The notes under the pieces are model-generated. The model was not told the origin of the DNA and made no database searches. It saw only the letters and a program-made list of their open reading frames with translations. Source: Panicum virgatum (Eukaryota > Streptophyta > Magnoliopsida > Poales > Poaceae). Taken from it: a DNA stretch of 64,000 bases. Numbering within the stretch: the first letter of the stretch is position 1; every line of letters begins with the position of its first letter. Shown one piece after another: positions 46,265-55,916 of this stretch. The stretch is from the NCBI RefSeq assembly GCF_016808335.1, contig NC_053146.1:9183015-9247014 (forward strand), read 5' to 3'. A program made the translations under genes and the position numbers.

Positions 46265-46640
46265 TTTATTAGATAGGGACGCCCCTGCCTGCCCCAGTAG
46301 AGAGGCAGGAGAGGTGTCAACGTCGCCACCTCGCTGGCTCACTTTTGAGAGATCTCACCTCGCGGGTGTAGCGGCCAGAGGGGGCGAAGCGGGCGCGATG
46401 ATTGGAGGGGGTGGAGCGGGCGCGGTGGCCGAAGCTGGGGCTTGGGCCCATGGCACGGTGCTGCGGTGGCGGTGGGGAGCCGAGCTCGCGGCGGCCCGAG
46501 CTATCACCATTGACATAAATCCAATGGGGTTGGAAACCGGGGGTGATGGATTATAAGAACCGGCGGTGATTTAGGTTTCTATATATAGTGTTTGGCAGGG
46601 TTTGGTTATAAAATATGGCAGTACGTAGATCAGACCAAAT
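46265..46640. other. GC-rich intergenic patch
   Basis: Follows the Helitron; GC-rich at 46280-46500 and open in the plus frame, but without a recognised domain. Confidence 0.4.
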
Positions 46641-46668
46641 GAAACCACTGCAGGTTAGCTGCAAACGA

Positions 46669-46674
46669 ATCTTT
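46669..46674 (-). promoter_or_regulatory. Poly(A) signal downstream of HyPRP remnant
   Basis: Minus strand AATAAA, about 180 bp after the HyPRP stop codon at 46852. It fits the 3' UTR of that gene fragment. Confidence 0.55.
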
Positions 46675-46851
46675 ATTGAACCACCGGCACATAAGTGAGT
46701 ACGGGCCCTTTACTGCAACAAATGCACATAGATCATGTAGGGTAGACAAAATCCAAACAAGAAAACAGCGCTAGGGCACTACCATGCAATAAACCAGAAG
46801 CAAGCTAAGGCCTCTTGTATATATTCATACACGTCGAGAGGTGATGATCGA

Positions 46852-47028
46852 TCAGCACTGGAAGCCTCTGGGCACGTTCTTGCCGCAGTAGTTGAGGATG
46901 ACGCTGAGGTCGACGGGGACGTTTAGCGGGATGCCGAGCACGTTGGCCTTGATGGCGGTGCAGAGGCAGACGGCGGCCTCGAGGTCGACGAGCCCCTTGA
47001 GGAGGGAGCAGCACGGCAGCGCGGGTTT
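46852..47028 (-). pseudogene. 3' fragment of a hybrid proline-rich / 8-cysteine-motif protein gene
   Basis: About 57 codons ending in a TGA (46852-46854). Motifs [34 protein letters not shown] and a final GFQC match the C-terminal half of the 8CM (LTP/HyPRP, DC2.15-like) family, secreted cell-wall proteins of about 130-200 residues. The signal peptide, proline-rich region and first cysteines are absent: upstream of the Pro-Cys-Cys the sequence turns into copia element sequence. So the gene is truncated, either broken by the retroelement or carried with it. It is the only recognisable host coding sequence in the window. A stop and 3' UTR are in place. Confidence 0.85.
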
Positions 47029-47031
47029 TTG

Positions 47032-47585
47032 CTTCTCTCTTGGTTCGTTAGTGGTGTGTTGACAATGCACTCAACAAGGGGGAGATTGAGGAATGTTGAG
47101 TACCCTCTCCTGACTGTGATGAGTGAATTGTCAACTGTACGGTGTGATCGTGTGCTTGGTCTTTGGTTGCAGGTACACGGGCGTCGAGTGTCGACGGAGA
47201 GCTGCCGTGGAGGTGCTGTGGCCGATGGACCGTGCGGTGGACGGCGGTGAAGGGCAGCCGGGACCGGAGCTCGGGACGGGCGGCAGCTGTGGCGTCCACT
47301 CCTGGATCGAGGGCGCAAGCACCGACGGATGGCGGGTTTCTTGGTTTGCGCCACAAAACCAAGCTGGCGGACAGCGGTTGAAGACGCCAAGTCGTGGAGG
47401 CACGGGCGTCGGTCTCGGGACTGGCGGAGGAACGGGCGTCGACGACGTCTAGGGCCTCGCTGCGGGCGAGGAGGTGACGGGCGTCGGGCGGCGTCTAGGG
47501 CCGTCAGAAGGCCGAGGCGGGAACGGTGTCCAGGGCCATGGCGTGGAGGCGGGAATCTTCCCGCGCGTGGAGTTTTTGCGGTTTC
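47032..47585 (+). mobile_element. Copia 2-family fragment: internal 3' end plus partial LTR
   Basis: Plus strand. GTGTTGACAATGCACTCAAC, then a purine tract AAGGGGGAGAT, then the LTR start TGAGGAATGTTGAGTAC at 47087, collinear with the complement of 22130-21630. The LTR breaks off near 47585 after a GGAATCTTCCCGCGC block. The open frame over 47123-47452 is the counterpart of the U3 frame in the other LTRs. No partner LTR is visible. Confidence 0.88.
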
Positions 47586-47741
47586 GTGTACCGAGTTGTG
47601 ACGATCGATGGTGCATGTGAAGGCGGTTGGGAACGGTCCGATCTGGAGTGGTTGGCCACCTCGTGTAACTAGTGTTTTCCCAGATAATGGTGTATATCGA
47701 ATATTTTTTTATGGCTCCAGCGAGCACTACTACAGAAATGC

Positions 47742-47945
47742 TGATTTGTCTCGGTTGGGAAACTTCTGTTGTCCCGGTTTCCCAACCGGAAACGCCAGGC
47801 CGGGACAAAAGGGGATGCCTTTTTGTCCTGGGTCTGGCAACCTGGACAAAACTCACTCTTTTGTCCCGGTTGGTGACAAAAGGGGCTGCCAGCGCCACGT
47901 GCCTGGCGCACCCTTTTGTCCCGGTTGACAAAAGGTCCATTTTTT
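47742..47945. repeat. CACTA subterminal array, left
   Basis: Repeated GTCCCGGTT...AACCGGGAC-like and TTTTGTCCCGGTTGG / GACAAAAGGG units in both orientations within 200 bp of the TIR. Confidence 0.8.
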
Positions 47946-48429
47946 TCCTGTTTCTGTTTTCTCAATTCTTTTTCTATTTCAATTATACTTTTACATTTCA
48001 ATTAAACTTATGTATTGGAATTCAGTATGTAAGATCTCCACTAATATATACATATATATAGTTACTTATATAATATTTGTCCTAGATAGTTTCCATATAT
48101 ATATATATATTATTGGAGGGCTTAAATATATAATACATACATACTCATAAATAGAAATATAATACATACACACACACACATATATATATATATATATTTA
48201 CATAGGTATATTCGTTCTTAATTATATATATACAAGTATATTATCATATTTGCTGCGATTGTCCATCATAGTAGAATTCTCCTTTTGGATCGAGGACTTG
48301 CTCAACAATAAATCCGAACAATTATTCTTGAATCGCCATAATCTTTTCCTCCGGTATGAGTTTATCGCGCATCTCCTCGACCTATGAAAAAAGGGGATAA
48401 TTAATTTCGACTAATTAAAATACGAGTTC

Positions 48430-50411
48430 AAACATTAACAAGTTTTTTACTTACTTCCTCCTCCCAATCTGCCAAGACCTTTGGAGGACCTACCAGACCG
48501 TGGATGTTCTCGCATATATAGTATGCACATAAATTAGTGCCTTGTTTCTGCCTCATACACTTTAATAGAGAAGAAATTATCAGGTATTTACATGAATATA
48601 TAATAAAACTAATGAAACGTGTAACGAATCATCCAAGTGTGTATCGTAAAATCTGTCTTGATCTTCAATTCCTTGTCCAATTTGCCTGGATGATTTTTAG
48701 CGACTTGTTTCCAAACCCTGTGCATGATTAGAACAATTATAGTCAAGTAACAAAGTGATTCAAATTATCGGTCATCGACGGAGTAGTGGTAGAATTACTT
48801 TTTCATCATATTAAGAAGATCTTCGTATTGTTCTGGATTTCTTCTCAATGAGTCCATAACCACGAGTAGGCTCTTCTCGGGAATTATGACAATTAGGACC
48901 CAGTGTTCACTGCAAGATTATACGGAGGCAGTTCTTGGTAGTTAAGGTTTAAACAATTCGATGATACAGAATAGAAAGAGTTAGACGGAAGGAATCACTC
49001 ACGCAAAATTGTAAGGAAACAATATCATTTGCTTGTTGTGATGAACGCTTATGTACTTGAACAAGTTTTGGAATATCTCATCGGAATTGTCGTGTAGAAG
49101 CCTTCAATTACAAGTAATTGGGTCGATGAAGCCGAGGTGAGAGTATCCCTTTCTCCTGCAAGATTGTATCTCCATTCTACATGATACCGAATAAATCATG
49201 GGATCAGTATGTTGAGATCATACAAAACAATACGTAAGGAGAGTAAAATATGTACAGAACCCACAAGCCAACCATAGAGATGTCGAGGTCCTCCTGATGG
49301 AATAGTTGGTAAACTTTTTCCCAGTTTATCCATATAATGGCCTCCCCCCGTAAGAAATCATCATCTTTAATCTTTGCGCCCTGCATGAAGATGCAATCGG
49401 CCATCGCACGCATGTAGTGCTGGTGCAGCTTATACATTTGCATTGGAAGCACGAACACTACTTCGAGGGGTACAAGAGATATGCCCAGCTCATACGTCCA
49501 TTTGACGACCACATGGGCCTTTGGAATATCTTCTCCCATTTGGGTATTGCAAGCTTGTACCCTCCTTGCCATAGAGTGTGATGGTACACTTTCTTCGAGG
49601 CATTATCTTTGGCCTTCTGCACGTTCTGAAGCCCAAGCTCTGAAGACTTGTATTGCACAAATGCATCCCATTGACCCCTGAGCTTTTCGAGCTTGCCGGT
49701 AAACACGGGCGTGGTCCCGGTCTTGATATATTTCTTCTTCCAAATTTTCTTGAATGATTGCAGCTGTTCGGCTATCTTGCTCAGGGTCCAGCGCTTGCAT
49801 ATCTAGTTTGATTCAGCTGGCACCATGAAGTTCTTCTTAAGCTCCCACCAGCACCATTCTTTTTCTCTCTCGGGTACCGCATCCCGTTCCTCGCTTGGAT
49901 TGGAAGCTTTCCATAGCCTGAAGCTAATCGGGATGTGATCCCTGACAATACATTCGGATTGTCTTACGAATTTTTTGGCGGCAGCTTATGTAGCGATCGG
50001 TTCACCATCTGGACCAACTTCCATTATTATGTACCGCCCTTCCAGTTTCTTTGTTGGGCCTCGCTTCGTCTTTTTCTGCTGCGACGATGATCCAGACGGC
50101 TATACAAAAACATTCATATACTTATATAGTATTCATATAGATTCAGATGAAAATATGATGTTCAATACAAGTAAATATAGTTGTGATATGTACATTAGCA
50201 CTTTGTTCACCAGCAGTGTCATTTTGCTCTGCAGCAGCGTCATCTTGAATGGATGGTGCCTCAATTCCATCACCGGACATATTCAAATATATATCGGTAT
50301 TGATGCCATCATCAGCTTGTTCGGGGCATCTCCTTGTGCACCACCACCTTCGGCAATCATACTAAACAGAAATTGTTCGTCTTCCACGTCTGTTTGTTGT
50401 CGCGGGTCCAT
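48430..50411 (-). pseudogene. CACTA-encoded protein with Ulp1-like cysteine protease fold
   Basis: Minus strand, several exons in different frames. ATG at 50411 opens MDPRQQTDVEDEQFLF. Further in come KRGPTKKLEGRYIIMEVGPD-like and RDHIPISFRLWK motifs (about 50075-49925), a WDAFVQYKSSELG / KKVYHHTLWQGGY segment of the Ptta/En-Spm plant-transposase type (49670-49560), an IWINWEKVYQLFHQEDLD segment (49345-49280), and the protease triad EHWVLIVIIPEK (His), VVMDSLR (Asp) and GTNLCAYYICENI (Cys, about 48530). A GTAAGT donor follows near 48455. Frameshifts and stops make it a pseudogene. Such proteins accompany TNP2 transposase in grass CACTA elements; TNP2 itself is not seen. Confidence 0.75.
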
Positions 50412-50705
50412 CGTAACTAAAAAATGAATACAAATAAAACCCTTAAGAAAATTCTCTTAAAAATCCACATATTTGTGTTAGCGCGAGTTTGCGAGCTTGA
50501 GAAGTAATATAAATGACACATTTGAATTAAGAATGAAGAATACATGTAATTAAAGTCTTTGAATGACATAATTAAATAAAAAATACATGATAAATTAAAG
50601 TATTTGAATAGATATAGTCACAAAATAGATATAAATCAATTCTACTTTACAGAATAGATATAGTCACTAGGATTCCAAAAAGTCCTTATTTGCCCCGGTC
50701 GAGTA

Positions 50706-51010
50706 GAAGACTACGTTTGGATCGGACTTCGTTTAGCTGGACGTTTCTTTGGATCGTCGTACGGTTAGATGGACGAGGATTGGATCGGACGACAACGTTT
50801 ACATGGACGAGGATTGGATCGGACGACAACGTTTACATGGACGAGGATTGGATTGGATGACTACGTTTACATGGAAGAGGATTGGATCAGCGTACAAGTA
50901 GATGGACAGGGATTGACGTACGAGTGGATGGACGAAGATTGGACGACTACGTTTACATGGAATAGGATCGAATCAGCGTACGTTTAGCTGGACGAGGATT
51001 GGACCGGCAT
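50706..51010 (+). repeat. 34-bp minisatellite
   Basis: About eight degenerate units of a 34-bp repeat with core ATGGACGAGGATTGGATCGG followed by ACGACTACGTTTAC. Two central units are identical. It lies upstream of the CACTA gene in its direction of reading. The open frame across it is only the repeat translated. Confidence 0.88.
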
Positions 51011-51169
51011 ACGTACAGACATACACATATACATACACACATATACATACCCATTAATATATTTACAAATTAAATATAATTTCACTATAAATTAACTCAT
51101 TAAAAAATTAACACGTAATTTACATCAAATTAAATACCATAATTTACAATTTATGAAATTCACACAAAA

Positions 51170-51205
51170 AAAAATGTGTGTGTGTGTGTGTGTGTGTGCG
51201 TCGGT
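51170..51205. repeat. (GT)n microsatellite
   Basis: A run of GT dinucleotides after poly-A, flanked by degenerate GTGAGTGAGTGAGCGAG. Confidence 0.85.
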
Positions 51206-51261
51206 GAGTGAGTGAGCGAGAGACCGAGCGTAAGTTTGTGTGTTAGCGCGAGTTTGCGAGC

Positions 51262-51490
51262 TCGAGAAGTAACATAAATGATATAATTAAATAATAAATA
51301 TATGATATATTAAAGTCTTTGAATGACATAATTAAATAATAAATATATGATAAACTAAACTCTTTGAATGACATAAAAAATAATGAATACATGATAAATT
51401 AAAGTCTTTGAATGACATAATTAAATAATGAATACATAATAAATTAAATTCTTTGAATGACATAATTAAATAATCAATACATCATAATAG
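51262..51490. repeat. AT-rich tandem repeat, about 45-bp unit
   Basis: Four to five units containing CTTTGAATGACATAATTAAA and TAAATACATGATAAATTAAA. A further partial unit sits at 50552-50605, on the other side of the minisatellite. Confidence 0.8.
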
Positions 51491-51718
51491 AAATTCTCTC
51501 TAATTCTCTATTTCCTTCTCTATTTCTCTCTAAATTCTCTCTAATAATATATCCATAATTGAATTCTAATAATATATCCATAAATCAATTCTACTTATTA
51601 ATATATAATAAATAAAATTTTCCAACAATTTTTCATGATTCTAGATTTTCCAACTATTTTCTACAATTTTCTACAAACTCCTATCTATTCCCATCTATTT
51701 TCTGACATAATAAAAAAA

Positions 51719-51752
51719 GCTGACGTCAGCACATAGTAGTGCTGACGTCAAC
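51719..51752. repeat. Nested palindrome with TGACGTCA cores
   Basis: Arms GCTGACGTCAGCAC and GTGCTGACGTCAAC pair at 13 of 14 positions around a 6-bp loop, and each arm holds TGACGTCA, the bZIP (CRE-like) palindrome. It sits at the boundary between AT-rich repeats and the GC-rich block. Confidence 0.85.
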
Positions 51753-52200
51753 AAAGGGCTTACGTCCTTGGGCGCCGGCGGTCGAGGGCGGGGGGCCGGC
51801 ACGGCTGGCGTCGAGGTCGGGGCCGGCGAGCTCGGGCCGGCGGCGGTGGAGGTCGCTCAAGGGTGGGGGGCCACGGGGGCAGGCGAGGTCGGGGCCGGCG
51901 AGCTCGGGCGGCGAGTGGAGGTCGAGAGCGGGGTCCGGGCGAGGTCGGGGCAGGCGAGCTCGGGCGGCGCGCGGGTGGAGGACGTCGGTGCTCGGGGCAG
52001 CGCTCGGCGCGGCGCTCGGGGACGATGGCGCGATGGGGCGGCAAAGCTCGGGCGGCGCGTCCTCTGGCGGCGGTGGTCGGCAGCGCTCGGGGACGACGAC
52101 GGCAGCGAGCAGGAGGCGGTTTGGATCGAGCAGCGGGACGACGTCGCGCCGGCGGAGTTCAAGAGAAAATCATGAAGTGTTGGGGGAACAAGGGCGAGGA
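51753..52200. other. GC-rich leader-like block of the CACTA element
   Basis: GC-rich with repeated GGCGAGCTCGGGC-type phrases, open in several frames by composition. By analogy with the 1598-3683 element, where a GC-rich block adjoins a subterminal array, it is probably untranslated leader. Confidence 0.45.
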
Positions 52201-52214
52201 AGAAGGATAGTTAT

Positions 52215-52410
52215 ATGGGGGGCCTTTTGTCCCGGGTGGAGCCACGACCCGGGACAAAAGAAGCCACCACCCAGGGCCTTTTGTCTTGGGTCGTGGCTCC
52301 ACCCGGGACAAAAGGTGTTTTTGGGCGGGCCGGGAAAATTCCCAGCCCGCAGCCCACCTTTAGTCCCAGGTGGATCTACCACCCGGGACAAAAGGGGCCC
52401 ATTTTCCCTC
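52215..52410. repeat. CACTA subterminal array, right
   Basis: Inverted and direct copies of CCTTTTGTCCCGGGTGG and CCACCCGGGACAAAAGG, the same family as the array at 47742-47945. Confidence 0.8.
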
Positions 52411-52430
52411 ATTCCCGCCAAGTCTTATGT

Positions 52431-52801
52431 TTGTTTTTGTTTCTTTTAACTTCTCTTTTAAAACAGGCTTTCATTTGTTAATTCAGTTTTAAAAATTATG
52501 GAGCAAAATTTCTTATCTCTATATACACTTGATACACGCAACAAAAATGTTTAATTTTAATTCAAGTGATTGGGTCAACGAAATATCTAACTTTTTTGAA
52601 GTCATATTTTTTATTTTGACCATGCAAAAATATATTAGGTGAATAAATTTTTTCAAACTTTTGTTTTTCAACAGAAAGTGGGTTCTATCACGATATTAAT
52701 GTTTAAAAAATGAATTTTACATTAAATTAAGCAATTTCATGATATTATTGAGTAGTGTATGAGTTTGTGAGATAGTGTGTGTGTTACTGAGATTGTGTGT
52801 G
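52431..52801. other. AT-rich intergenic, no gene seen
   Basis: Nothing recognised between the CACTA array and the next LTR; a GAGTAGTG at about 52749 is the only CACTA-like end and does not match the left TIR beyond a few bases. Confidence 0.5.
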
Positions 52802-53003
52802 TGTTATCGCCATAAATTAACAAGATTAATTTATGGGCCGAGAGAAAGATGGGCTTAAAGCAGAAGATTGAAGAAGGCTTGTAAATCGGCTCCTGCGTGA
52901 GCATTTGGGCCACATGGGCCATATATCTTTAGATTTAGTTTAAGATTAGAGATATAGTCCGATCGGGACAAGATTAGTTTAAGTTGTTTCCCAAGTCTCC
53001 GGA

Positions 53004-53012
53004 CTATAAATA
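53004..53012 (+). promoter_or_regulatory. TATA box of gypsy 2 LTR
   Basis: ACTATAAATATG, a near-consensus plant TATA box, about 200 bp into the LTR. Transcription would start about 30 bp further on. Confidence 0.7.
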
Positions 53013-53119
53013 TGTACCCTGTGTTATTCAAAAAGAAGGAACGTCATCACGTCTCGCAAATAACAATCTCGGCGCATCGCCACCCCTAATCCTAGGGTTT
53101 CAACCAAGTAAGCGTCATG

Positions 53120-53150
53120 CTGCCCTGATCGCTTCTCGCGATCAGGGCAG
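53120..53150 (+). other. Perfect 13-bp stem hairpin in the LTR
   Basis: CTGCCCTGATCGC, loop TTCTC, GCGATCAGGGCAG. Located about 110 bp downstream of the TATA box, so it should be in the RNA leader and again at the transcript 3' end if within R. Confidence 0.85.
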
Positions 53151-54017
53151 TGTTGTTCTTGCTTTTACCTTGGTATTACTCGTACTGAAGCGTTTTTGAT
53201 GGCGAGTAGTACTAGTTATCTCAATATTCGTAGCATGGCTTTTAGTAGATCTATTGTGCTTTGTTGTTTATCATCTACGAATATCATGTTGTCTTTACGC
53301 GATCATGTTATCATCTTATACTAGCTCTTGTTGCATAGAGTTAGCTGCGTAAAGGCAACACCCTGCTTCTTTTATGTCTAATAGATCCGATCTGTTATGG
53401 TTTGCTCTTATCTCTAAGAGTTGGCGTAATATCTGTTAGATTAGGCCTTGCAAACGGGTTGGATGATCCGGTGGTGTACTAGATGCTTTATCTTAGCCTT
53501 AATAGGGATTGTTCCAGGAATCGGCTCTTGCTAGTTCTTAGGCCTCTGTTTTGGGTTTTGTTTTAGTTATCTGTTGCGTTCATTAGGCCCAATTACATGT
53601 AGGATGTTCCGATCTAACAGTGAAGCCTTTACTGTCGTGGATTAGATTAGTTAGATTTAATTGAAGCAGCTTTACAGTTATTTGCTTTATTTATCAATAT
53701 CCGGATAGATGCAGATCCAATCTGACACCGGGACTCGATTGGCTCCTTAAAGCCGATGCAAGAGTCGTCCCGGGGAGCCGACCACGACTCGGACTTATGT
53801 TTCCATGTGTTTGTGTATGCAGGCTAATCGTTGCAAGCACGTTCGCACCTTCCTGATCGGGTATAGGTCAGGTGGCATGCCCTGCATCTTCACAAGCCGC
53901 GGTGCATGCTAGAATTGCGGGCCGTCGACGAGGGAGCAGTGCCTGTCAGTGCCCCAGCAACCTCCCGGCTCTTCGTGTTGCCTGTCGCTGCTCGCCGGTG
54001 GGTTTCGACCGACAACA

Positions 54018-54040
54018 CATTCTGGCACGCTCGGTGGGAC
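54018..54040 (+). other. Primer-binding-site region, gypsy 2
   Basis: CATTCTGGCACGCTCGGTGG directly after the LTR; TGGCACGCxCGGTGGGAC is a common PBS context of grass gypsy elements. tRNA not assigned. Confidence 0.6.
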
Positions 54041-54069
54041 CTTCATCAACAACAACACCCACCACAGAG

Positions 54070-55916
54070 ATGACAGGAGCTCAGGACCAAGCATCGGTTC
54101 TGCCGGTCACCAAACCTGTCATGTATGAAGAACTGACTCTGGAACACAAGCAAAAATACGATGAGGCCAAAGCTCAGTTCGAAGCCGATCTCATCGGCTC
54201 TTTTGAGAGGACCCGCAACCATGGCATCAGGTGGAAGGGGTTCTCACCAGAAGGAGCTCTCGACAACGTTGACCTGTCTGTGCCGTCAGAGGAGCGTACC
54301 AGGGCCCTACGCCAGGAGATGAACTACATGGTGGCTCACACGCTCCATCGGCACTCAGAAAGCCTAGTGAACGAGCTTGAGCGCGTGGCACATCGCGTTG
54401 TACAGGAGGTAATCAAGAACCAGTACTCCCCATCGGGACCAACTCTGGGGAGTCACAGGGGGAAGCTGCATTGCAAACCAAGCCGCCAGTGTCCTACTCG
54501 CTCGCGGCAGCAATACAGCAGAATTCGCCGATCTACGTCGTCCACAAGATCGGCGGTGATCCTGGAGAAGGCCAATTCCTCACCGAGCCACCCAAGGAGA
54601 TCCCGCACGGCTACACGTGCGCCTACATCCCTGACAGCGTCAGTCCAACACGCTCGGTGCAGTTGGTAAACCTAGGAGCTTCTGGAACAGACGTGGAGAA
54701 ACAAGCGTGGCTGGCAAAGTACGCTACCGGGCCGAGTGCTGAGCCATCGGCCCCAGGAGTTCTTAGTGTGGAGCAGGTCAGTGCAATACTGAGAGACCAG
54801 TTCGGCATCCTGCCCAAGAGAAAAGCGATCGGCTACTCCAAGCCGTATCCAAATGACTACGACTTGATCCCGTTGCCTCCCAAGTGTCGGCTTCCTGAGT
54901 TCACCAAGTTCAACGGGTCAGAAGGAACCAGCTCCATAGAGCATGTGAGCTGATACTTAACGCAGCTTGGGATGATCTCAGTATCGGATCCTCTGAGGGT
55001 CCGGTTCTTCGGCCAATCTCTTACAGGCCCAGCTTTTGGATGGTACGCATCATTGGCTCCAGATTCAATTCGAACTTGGAGGCAGCTGGAAGATTAGTTC
55101 CATACCCAGTATCACTCAGAGGCTGCTGAAGCTGGGATTGCCGACCTCGCCCAAGTCAGGCAGAAGCGAGGAGAGACTGTGTCGGAATACATACAGCACT
55201 TCAGAGAAGTCAAGAACCGATGCTACTCATCGCGCATCACAGAGAAGGAGGCAGTCGATTTGGCTGTTCTGGGACCCGCTAAGCCGATCAAGGATCTGGC
55301 TTTTCAGTTGGAATTCACCTCTCTGGCACACATGGTGCAGAAGCTTACGGCATATGAGCTTTACCATCCTAAGCTGTACCAAGACAAGTTCAAGCACCAT
55401 GTAAACATGGCCCAGGCGGATGAATCTGATGACTCTGGCGAGGAGCAAGAAGTGGCCGTGGCAGAGTGGACTCGGGGGGCAAACCCTGTCCCGTGCAAGT
55501 GGGTCAAACAGCAGGGGCTTGTGAAGGGCTTCGACTTCGACGTGACCAAAGTAGAGCAGATATTTGATCTGCTCCTCAAAGAAAAATAGATGAAGCTCCC
55601 AAAGAATCACAAGCTGCCGACGACATAAGAGCTGCAGGGAAGGCTGTACTGCAAATGGCACCACTCGTTCACTCATGCCACGGGTGAATGTAAGGAGCTG
55701 CGTCGTCAGATGCAATCGGCTATCGAGCAAGGCCGATTAATTCTGGCTCAACACACGATGAAGGTCGACACGAAGCCCTTCCCACAAGCCAACGTGGTAG
55801 AGTTGTCAGACTTCACTCCTACGAGCCAAAATTTTTCATTTCAGATCAACATGGCGGGGCCCGTACGCCGTCGTGACGAGCAAAGGAGAGAGGCCATTTC
55901 TGGCAAACGTCCCTAG
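54070..55916 (+). pseudogene. gag: gag of gypsy 2
   Basis: ATG at 54070, 30 bp after the PBS region. The N-terminus ([10 protein letters not shown], then LTLEHKQKYDEAKAQFEADL) is coiled-coil-like. Near 54470 coding shifts to another frame with KPYPNDYDLIPLPP, LPEFTKFNGSE, AFGWYASLAPDSI, VRQKRGETVSEYIQHFREVK and a YCKWHHSFTHATGEC zinc-like motif with AIEQGRL, all standard for gypsy gag. Stops lie at 54951, 55095, 55587, 55626 and 55914, all in that single frame. Forms the retrotransposon particle. Confidence 0.88.

Larger units (their letters stand above)
47725..52430 (-). mobile_element. CACTA element with decayed Ulp1-like/transposase-associated gene; right end not found
   Basis: The left end CACTACTACAGAAATGC (47725) is followed by subterminal TTTTGTCCCGG repeats. 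A minus-strand gene occupies about 48430-50411, a 34-bp minisatellite and AT-rich repeats follow, then a GC-rich leader (51745-52200) and a second subterminal array (52215-52410). The symmetry (array, gene, GC-rich leader, array) suggests one element read right to left, but I see no right TIR or matching triplet duplication. The right border is therefore a guess. Confidence 0.65.
52802..54017 (+). repeat. 5' LTR of gypsy 2 (about 1.2 kb)
   Basis: Ends inferred from TGTTATCG at 52802 and CGACAACA at 54017 (near-perfect inverted ends) with the PBS directly after. A TATA box GGACTATAAATATG lies at 53001-53014 and a perfect 13-bp-stem hairpin at 53120-53150. Without the 3' LTR the 5' border is not proven. 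Confidence 0.78.
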
